The notes under the pieces were generated by a model, which had not been told where the DNA came from, did not search any database, and was given only the letters and a program-made list of their open reading frames with translations. The translations under genes and the position numbers were made by a program. From positions 1-39,750 of the forward strand of contig CALVUC010000013.1 of assembly GCA_944363395.1 (NCBI GenBank): a stretch of 39,750 nucleotides of DNA. Direction: 5' to 3'. This stretch comes from an uncultured Clostridia bacterium (lineage in GTDB: Bacteria > Bacillota > Clostridia > Christensenellales > Borkfalkiaceae). The stretch's first letter is position 1. Each line of letters begins with the position of its first letter. This document shows positions 35,163 to 39,750 of this stretch, one piece after another.

Positions 35163-36194
35163 ATGAAAGAACAACCTCTGATCCTCGGGATCGAATCTTC
35201 CTGCGACGAAACGGCTGCCGCCGTCATCCGCGGCAGGACGCTCTTATCCGATGAGATCGCTTCCTCCGCGGCAACACAGGCGAAGTTCGGCGGGGTCGTG
35301 CCGGAGATCGCCTCACGCGCCCACGCCGAGGCGGTGGACGAGGTCGTCGCGCGCGCGCTCGCCGCGGCGGGCGTCGGAAAGGAGGAACTCGACGCCGTTG
35401 CCGTGACGTACGGCGCGGGACTTCTGGGCGCGCTCCTCGTGGGACTTTCCTTTGCAAAGGGGTTTGCCTACGGACTGGGCATCCCGCTCATCGGCGTCGA
35501 TCACATCCGCGGGCATCTTGCGGCGGCGTACCTTGAAGACGCCTCGCTCGAGCCGCCCTTTTTAACGCTGCTTGCGAGCGGCGGGCATACCGCCATCCTC
35601 TATACCGAGACCGCCGACACCTTCCGCGTGCTCGGCGGCACGCTGGACGACGCGGCGGGGGAGGCGTTCGACAAGGTCGCGCGCGTGTTATCCCTTCCTT
35701 ATCCCGGGGGACCGCACATCGAGGCGCTCGCGCGCGAGGGGCGTCCCGTTGTTCCCATGCCGAAAATGCTCAAAGGGATGGGCGGGTACGATTTCTCTTA
35801 CAGCGGGCTCAAGACGGCGGTCATCAATTACGTCCATACCAAGGAGCAGAAGGGGGAGGCGTGGAACCGCGCGGATGTCGCCTGTTCTTTCCAGCACGCG
35901 GCGCTCGATATCCTTGTGCGCAAGACCGTCGAGGGCGCGCTTGAAACGGGAGCGCGAACGGTCACGGCGGGGGGCGGCGTTGCGGCGAACGGCTATCTGC
36001 GGGAGAGCTTGCAGGACGCCTGCGGGCGCGCGGGGTTAAAGCTCGTGCTTCCCGTCAAAAAACATTGTACGGATAACGCCGCAATGATCGCGGCGGAGGG
36101 GCTGGTGCAGTACCGCCTCGGAAATTTTGCGCCCATGAGCCTCAACGCCGAGGCAAGCATCCCGCTTGTGCGTTCCGTGGCGGGAAGGCGCTGA
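35163..36194 (+). CDS. tsaD: tRNA N6-threonylcarbamoyladenosine transferase TsaD
   Basis: TsaD, with TsaB and TsaE, moves the threonylcarbamoyl group to A37 of ANN-decoding tRNAs, such as the tRNA-Thr in this window. The length of 343 residues is typical. Motifs: LGIESSCDETAAAV near the start, EIASRAHAE (about 48-56), the metal site GVDHIRGHLAAAY (about 111-123), LLASGGHT and LDDAAGEAFDKVAR, with DNAAMIA near the end. No clear ribosome binding site precedes the ATG, and it lies 12 bases after the prfB terminator. Its own promoter was not found; read-through is possible. Confidence 0.96.
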   Translation: MKEQPLILGIESSCDETAAAVIRGRTLLSDEIASSAATQAKFGGVVPEIASRAHAEAVDEVVARALAAAGVGKEELDAVAVTYGAGLLGALLVGLSFAKGFAYGLGIPLIGVDHIRGHLAAAYLEDASLEPPFLTLLASGGHTAILYTETADTFRVLGGTLDDAAGEAFDKVARVLSLPYPGGPHIEALAREGRPVVPMPKMLKGMGGYDFSYSGLKTAVINYVHTKEQKGEAWNRADVACSFQHAALDILVRKTVEGALETGARTVTAGGGVAANGYLRESLQDACGRAGLKLVLPVKKHCTDNAAMIAAEGLVQYRLGNFAPMSLNAEASIPLVRSVAGRR

Positions 36195-36205
36195 CGGAAG
36201 CTGCG

Positions 36206-36232
36206 GCGGACGGCGTATTGCCGTCCGCTTTT
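36206..36232 (+). terminator. Terminator after tsaD
   Basis: GCGGACGGC and GCCGTCCGC (36206-36214 with 36220-36228) form a perfect 9-bp stem with loop GTATT, followed by TTTT. Confidence 0.9.
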
Positions 36233-36268
36233 GCATATTTTTTTCTGCCTGCCGCAAACTGCCTGCAT

Positions 36269-37258
36269 ATGGGACAGCGCATTGTGTTTCCGCGCGCGCC
36301 GCGTATCATCGCGGCGAGCACGGTCGCGGGTACGAAGGAGTGCGAGGGGATCGTCGGAAGATATGTCGAAACGGCGCTCTCGGACGATATGTTCGGCGAG
36401 AGCACCTATGAAAAAGCAGAATGTAAGATGCTTTCCCACGTCATCGACGGGGCGATCGCCAACGCGGGGCTGCGGCGGGAACAGATCGACGTCATCATCT
36501 CGGGCGATTTGCTCAACCAGATCATTTCCGCGAGCTTTGCGGCGCGCGATTTTTCCGTACCCTTTTTGGGCGTGTACGGCGCGTGTTCGACGATGGCGGA
36601 AAGCCTTGCGCTCGCGGCGGCGCTCATCGACGGCGGCTACGTCCGCCGTGCCGTTGCGGCTACGGGCAGTCACTTCGCCTCGGCGGAGCGGCAGTACCGC
36701 TACCCGCTCGAACTCGGCTGCACCCGTCCGCCGCAGTCGCAGTGGACGGTCACGGGTGCGGGCGCATCCCTCGTCGCGGCGCAGGGGGACGGCATCCGCA
36801 TCACGTCCGCAACGCTCGGCAAAGTCGTCGATTTCGGCATCACCGACGTCAACAATATGGGCGCCGCGATGGCGCCTGCCGCTGCGGATACCATTCTGAC
36901 GCACTTTCGCGAGACAGGCGAGGAAGCGGACGCGTACGATCTCATCGTCACGGGGGATCTGGGCGCGCTCGGCAGCCGTATCCTCAAAGACCTTACCTGG
37001 GAGAAGGGGTTGGATATCGGCGAACACCACGTCGACTGCGGCGAGATCGTCTATAACGTATTGGAGGATGAATTTCAGGGCGGGAGCGGCGCGGGATGCT
37101 CTGCGGTCGTGCTCAATTCCTATCTGCGAACCAAGATGCTCGCGGGGGAGTTTCGCCGCATCCTGTTTGTTGCGACGGGCGCGCTGTTGTCCACCGTCTC
37201 TTCGGGGCAGGGGGAGAGCATCCCCTGCATCGCGCACGCAGTTACATTGGAGAGGTGA
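36269..37258 (+). CDS. spoVAD: Stage V sporulation protein AD
   Basis: SpoVAD has a thiolase-like fold and binds dipicolinic acid, helping its uptake into the forespore. I chose the ATG at 36269 because the longer frame begins inside the upstream terminator. The 329-residue product includes STVAGTKECEGIVG, IISGDLLNQIISASFAAR, LGVYGACSTMAESL, the GDLGALGS segment and the late GGSGAGCSAVV. No ribosome binding site or sigma-G promoter was convincingly seen; a GCATA lies at 36234-36238. spoVAE follows two bases later. spoVAC, normally just upstream, is not here. Confidence 0.94.
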   Translation: MGQRIVFPRAPRIIAASTVAGTKECEGIVGRYVETALSDDMFGESTYEKAECKMLSHVIDGAIANAGLRREQIDVIISGDLLNQIISASFAARDFSVPFLGVYGACSTMAESLALAAALIDGGYVRRAVAATGSHFASAERQYRYPLELGCTRPPQSQWTVTGAGASLVAAQGDGIRITSATLGKVVDFGITDVNNMGAAMAPAAADTILTHFRETGEEADAYDLIVTGDLGALGSRILKDLTWEKGLDIGEHHVDCGEIVYNVLEDEFQGGSGAGCSAVVLNSYLRTKMLAGEFRRILFVATGALLSTVSSGQGESIPCIAHAVTLER

Positions 37259-37260
37259 AT

Positions 37261-37638
37261 ATGGTCTTTGCGGAAGTGCTTCTTTCTTTTTTGAAAGCGT
37301 TTGCGGTGGGCGGCGCCATCTGTGCCGTTGCCCAGCTCATCATCAACTTCACCGATCTCACGGCAGGGAAGATCCTCGTGCTCTTCATGCTCGCGGGCGT
37401 AGCCCTGACGGCGTTCGGCGTCTATCAGCCCGTTGTCGAGTGGGCGGGCGCGGGGGCGACGGTGCCGATCTCGGGCTTCGGATATCTTCTTGCGAGCGGC
37501 GCGATGAAAGGGGCGCGGGAAGGGCTGTTCGGCGCGTTCACGGGCGCGCTCTCTGCGGCTTCGGCAGGCGTCTCGGCGGCAGTCATCTTCTCCTTTCTCG
37601 CTTCGCTCGTCTTTCGATCCCGCACCAAACACAATTAA
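37261..37638 (+). CDS. spoVAE: Stage V sporulation protein AE
   Basis: SpoVAE is an inner-forespore-membrane component of the dipicolinic acid channel. I chose the ATG at 37261, which has GGAGAGG before it, instead of the longer upstream frame. The 125 residues form several hydrophobic helices and contain the family pattern AVGGAICAVAQLIIN near the start, GFGYLLASGAMKGAREGLFGAFTGAL near the middle, and a basic end. It overlaps nothing but directly follows spoVAD, forming a two-gene unit with a terminator behind. Confidence 0.94.
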   Translation: MVFAEVLLSFLKAFAVGGAICAVAQLIINFTDLTAGKILVLFMLAGVALTAFGVYQPVVEWAGAGATVPISGFGYLLASGAMKGAREGLFGAFTGALSAASAGVSAAVIFSFLASLVFRSRTKHN

Positions 37639-37647
37639 AGAAGTTCG

Positions 37648-37676
37648 GGCAGGCGCGGCAGCGCTTGCCTTTTTTT
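37648..37676 (+). terminator. Terminator after spoVAE
   Basis: GGCAGGCGC and GCGCTTGCC (37648-37656 with 37661-37669, one wobble) have the loop GGCA and then seven T residues. Its 3' arm contains most of the apbE -35 element. Confidence 0.9.
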
Positions 37677-37693
37677 GCGTCATTTGGTATACT
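37665..37693 (+). promoter_or_regulatory. Promoter of apbE, nested in the spoVAE terminator
   Basis: TTGCCT (37665-37670) and TATACT (37688-37693) are 17 bases apart, with TGG just before the -10 as a possible extended element. The -35 overlaps the 3' arm of the terminator stem. Confidence 0.72.
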
Positions 37694-37723
37694 GTAACCA
37701 TATCGACGGAGGAGGACGCGGGC

Positions 37724-38872
37724 ATGAAAAAGACGGCGGCGATTCTCATATGCTGCGTCCTGCTGCTCACGGGCTGCGCGCGCACGCAGCTTGCAAAGTA
37801 TGATGACTATATGATCTTCGGGACGCAGGTGCGTTGGGTATATGTTCCCTCGGACGGCGCGCGGGAGGAAGCGCTCCACCATGCGATCGCAGCCTGCGCC
37901 GAGGAGATCGACGGCGCGCTCTCGCTCTCGGGGAAGGACAGCGACGTCTCCCGCCTGAATAATGCCGATGCGGGCGAGCGGGTGGAGGTCTCCGCCGTGA
38001 CGTACAGGGCGCTCACGGACGCGCGTCAAGTCTATCTGGAGACGAACGGCGCATACAACCCCGCCGCGGGTCTGCTCGTCGATTTATGGGGCTTTTCGCC
38101 CCGCCATACCGCCGCGGACTATCGTCCGACGATGCCCTACGACAGAGCGCAGCCCGAACGGGAGCTTCCCTCCGAGGCGTACGTCTCGTTGTTTTCATCG
38201 TCCAACCTCACGGACTTCGGCGCGGTGGAACTCTCGGAGGAGAACGGCAGATATTTTGTGACAAAGCCGCAGACCGCCTTTGCGGAATATGGCGGCGTGC
38301 GCTATACCATGCAGTTCAACCTGGGCGGCATCGGAAAGGGGAACTGTGTGGATGCCGTCTACGATCTTCTTCGTGCCGACGGTCAGACGGCAGGCTATTA
38401 TACGGTGGGAGGGAGCAGTATGGCTCTTTTAAGCGATCCCTCGGCGGCGGACGGGATGTGGGAGGTCTCTCTCAACGCGCCGCGGACGCAGTTCGGCGTA
38501 TCGTATGGCAGCGTTTGCGTGCGCGATACGGTGCTCTCCGTGAGCGGGGACTATGAGCAGTATTATGAACTGGACGGCGTGCGCTATTCCCATATCATCG
38601 ACCCGCGCACGGGGACGCCCGTCGGGGAGGGGAGCCATGTCGTCTGCGCGACCGTCGTGGGGGGGAGCGCCGCCATGGGGGACGCCCGCGCTACCGCGAT
38701 CGTTGCAATGGACCTTGCGGAAGCGCTCTCCTACCTTGCGGCAAACCGTGACGCATTCGGAGCGGCGTTTATCTGGTATGATGCGGCATCCGATCGCTAT
38801 ACCGTCTATTCGGGATTGGGAGATATGCTCTCCGTCACGGCAGAGGGGCTTGCGGTGGAGGCGGTCGTATGA
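37724..38872 (+). CDS. apbE: FAD:protein FMN transferase lipoprotein (ApbE)
   Basis: ApbE attaches FMN covalently to threonine residues of extracytoplasmic flavoproteins. The 382-residue protein has a short lipoprotein signal ending in LLLTGC (Cys 18), so it sits on the outer membrane face. Motifs include IFGTQVRWVYVP, LSGKDSDVSRLNNA, YNPAAGLLVDLWGFS, FNLGGIGKGNCVDAVYDLL, YYTVGGSSM, YSHIIDPRTGTP, and DARATAIVAMDL near the magnesium site. GGAGG precedes the ATG. It overlaps the NusG-II-domain gene by ATGA. No flavoprotein target gene such as an Rnf subunit lies in the window. Confidence 0.95.
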   Translation: MKKTAAILICCVLLLTGCARTQLAKYDDYMIFGTQVRWVYVPSDGAREEALHHAIAACAEEIDGALSLSGKDSDVSRLNNADAGERVEVSAVTYRALTDARQVYLETNGAYNPAAGLLVDLWGFSPRHTAADYRPTMPYDRAQPERELPSEAYVSLFSSSNLTDFGAVELSEENGRYFVTKPQTAFAEYGGVRYTMQFNLGGIGKGNCVDAVYDLLRADGQTAGYYTVGGSSMALLSDPSAADGMWEVSLNAPRTQFGVSYGSVCVRDTVLSVSGDYEQYYELDGVRYSHIIDPRTGTPVGEGSHVVCATVVGGSAAMGDARATAIVAMDLAEALSYLAANRDAFGAAFIWYDAASDRYTVYSGLGDMLSVTAEGLAVEAVV

Positions 38873-39390
38873 ACCGCATCCGCCTGATCCGCGAAAAGAG
38901 ACCTTTTGCCGCGGGGGACCTCATTGTCTATTTTCTGCTGGCGGCGCTCATCATTGCGCTGTTTGTCCTCTTTTTGCATCGGGAGAGCGGGGAGAGCGCG
39001 GGCGTGCGTGTGGAAGTACGCGGCGAAGAGGTCTACCGCTATGAGTTCGGCGTCGGAGGAAGGGCGTCCGAAGGCGCCGACGTCTCGGAGGAGGTGCGCG
39101 ACGGTGTCCTATATGTGCGCATCGGGACGCAAAACGGATACAATCTTCTCTGCATCGACGAGGGGGCGCGCACCGTCTCGATGGCGGACGCCGACTGCAG
39201 CCGCAGGAAAGATTGTACGCAGATGCGCGCGATCGGAAACGGGGGCGAAGCGATCGTGTGTATCCCGCATTCCCTGCGCGTCGTTCCGCTCGAAGGGGAG
39301 TCGCTCTCCCACCCGTCCGTCGGGAGTTATCCCCGAAATATTCTCCACATTGTGACCGATAAAGAGACTTTATTGGCTTTACAAACATAA
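38869..39390 (+). CDS. Membrane-anchored NusG domain II-containing protein
   Basis: This 173-residue protein has one membrane segment (about 19-37, YFLLAALIIALFVLFL) and a short beta domain outside. The segment ADADCSRRKDCTQ followed by IVCIPHSLRVVPL matches the cysteine and strand pattern of NusG-II proteins, which are commonly encoded next to apbE and often with flavin-related membrane complexes. It overlaps apbE by four bases (ATGA). The C-terminal extension after VVPL is longer than typical. The last coding bases include two DnaA-box-like motifs (39327-39349). Confidence 0.85.
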   Translation: MNRIRLIREKRPFAAGDLIVYFLLAALIIALFVLFLHRESGESAGVRVEVRGEEVYRYEFGVGGRASEGADVSEEVRDGVLYVRIGTQNGYNLLCIDEGARTVSMADADCSRRKDCTQMRAIGNGGEAIVCIPHSLRVVPLEGESLSHPSVGSYPRNILHIVTDKETLLALQT

Positions 39391-39519
39391 GTTTTGAAAA
39401 AAGTTATCCCCACGATATCCCCAATTTTTGATAATTATCCCCGAATGCGACAAAATTATCCCAAATCGGACATGAAAATGCCGTCATGCTATCCCCAAAA
39501 AGAAAATTTAGGTGGATAA
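39327..39519. other. Cluster of DnaA-box-like nonamers
   Basis: Plus-strand motifs are TTATCCCCG (39327), TTCTCCACA (39341), TTATCCCCA (39404), ATATCCCCA (39415), TTATCCCCG (39435), TTATCCCAA (39456) and CTATCCCCA (39489). The minus-strand TTATCCACC (39519-39511) is the eighth. Five run in the same direction with start-to-start distances of 11, 20, 21 and 33 bases, close to whole helical turns. The DNA is locally AT-rich, in contrast to the rest. It could be a DnaA-binding locus or an array for another protein. Confidence 0.45.
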
Positions 39520-39541
39520 CGTAAAAAGCGTGAAAAAATCG

Positions 39542-39570
39542 TTGACAAATGAAGCGGAAACAGGTATAAT
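39542..39570 (+). promoter_or_regulatory. Perfect consensus promoter of tRNA-Arg
   Basis: TTGACA (39542-39547) and TATAAT (39565-39570) are both perfect, with a 17-base spacer. tRNA-Arg begins 24 bases after the -10. Confidence 0.93.
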
Positions 39571-39593
39571 TACATGGTGTTCATGAGGAACGC

Positions 39594-39670
39594 GCACCGT
39601 TAGCTAAGCTGGATATAGCGTCGGTCTACGGAACCGAAGGCCAGGAGTTCGAATCTCTTACGGTGCACCA
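39594..39670 (+). tRNA. tRNA-Arg (anticodon ACG)
   Basis: The acceptor stem GCACCGT pairs with ACGGTGC, then discriminator A and encoded CCA. The anticodon loop CTACGGA lies between TCGGT and ACCGA, giving ACG; A34 would be changed to inosine by TadA to read CGU, CGC and CGA. The T-arm includes GGAGTTCGAATCTCT. Total length is 77 bases. Confidence 0.97.
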
Positions 39671-39705
39671 AAAGGCGGGACAGGCAACAGCCTGTCCCGC
39701 CTTTT
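39671..39705 (+). terminator. Terminator after tRNA-Arg
   Basis: GGCGGGACAGGC and GCCTGTCCCGCC (39674-39685 with 39690-39701) form a perfect 12-bp stem with loop AACA, flanked by AAA and TTTT. Confidence 0.95.
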
Positions 39706-39750
39706 GGTTTATCGTAGTGGTCGGAGCCTGTATTCGCAGGAGTTCGTGCG

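Noticed and set aside
36234-36270. Forespore sigma-F or sigma-G promoter upstream of spoVAD
   Set aside because: A GCATA is present, but no acceptable -10 lies at the right distance, and the implied start would fall on the ATG itself.

Overview
The window is a GC-rich (by eye), mostly plus-strand chromosomal segment from an endospore-forming member of the Bacillota, most likely an uncultured gut Clostridia lineage. Evidence for this is the sporulation genes (yunB, spoVAD, spoVAE), Gram-positive lipoproteins, a Bacillus/Clostridium-like prs-pth-mfd-foldase gene order, a nadD-yqeK-rsfS block, and plant-polysaccharide enzymes. The exact taxon cannot be fixed from sequence reading alone. No insertion sequence, phage gene or CRISPR array was seen.

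Layout. 1-91: tRNA-Ser on the minus strand. 398-2833: a secreted GH51 arabinofuranosidase lipoprotein with its own promoter and terminator. 3058-11069: housekeeping genes prs, pth, mfd, a large foldase-like lipoprotein and uppP. 11146-13074: a 50-residue Cys protein, yunB, and a convergent murG-type gene. 13245-13320: tRNA-Thr. 13588-24729: an arabinose/arabinan island made of an FGGY kinase, araD, a 57-residue ORF, araA, GH36, GH127, a UDPGP-type uridylyltransferase, an unknown 115-residue protein and a cytosolic GH51. 24738-28028: membrane-anchored MBL hydrolase, recX and the NAD(P)HX repair enzyme. 28083-30771: an unknown membrane protein, a NadD-YqeK fusion, rsfS and a small membrane protein. 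31027-36194: secA, prfB, tsaD. 36269-37638: spoVAD-spoVAE. 37724-39390: apbE and a NusG-II-domain protein. 39391-39593: a gene-free stretch of phased DnaA-box-like motifs. 39594-39670: tRNA-Arg.

How the genes work together. The lipoprotein GH51 would trim arabinose from arabinan or arabinoxylan outside the cell. The cytosolic GH51, GH127 and GH36 enzymes would finish imported oligosaccharides. AraA, the FGGY kinase and AraD then convert L-arabinose to D-xylulose 5-phosphate. No transporter or regulator gene lies in the island, so uptake and control must be encoded elsewhere. The other blocks are core functions: PRPP synthesis, translation quality control, transcription-coupled repair, undecaprenyl phosphate recycling, NAD synthesis and repair, protein export, tRNA modification and spore-specific dipicolinate uptake.

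The most notable unexplained signals are (i) eight DnaA-box-like motifs at 39327-39519, several spaced by near-integral helical turns, (ii) a perfect consensus promoter whose -35 lies in the loop of a perfect 12-bp inverted repeat at 19716-19758, (iii) a 23-bp palindrome at 28045-28067 with a 17-nt match at 30043-30059 over a candidate rsfS promoter, and (iv) two uncharacterised small genes inside the arabinose island.
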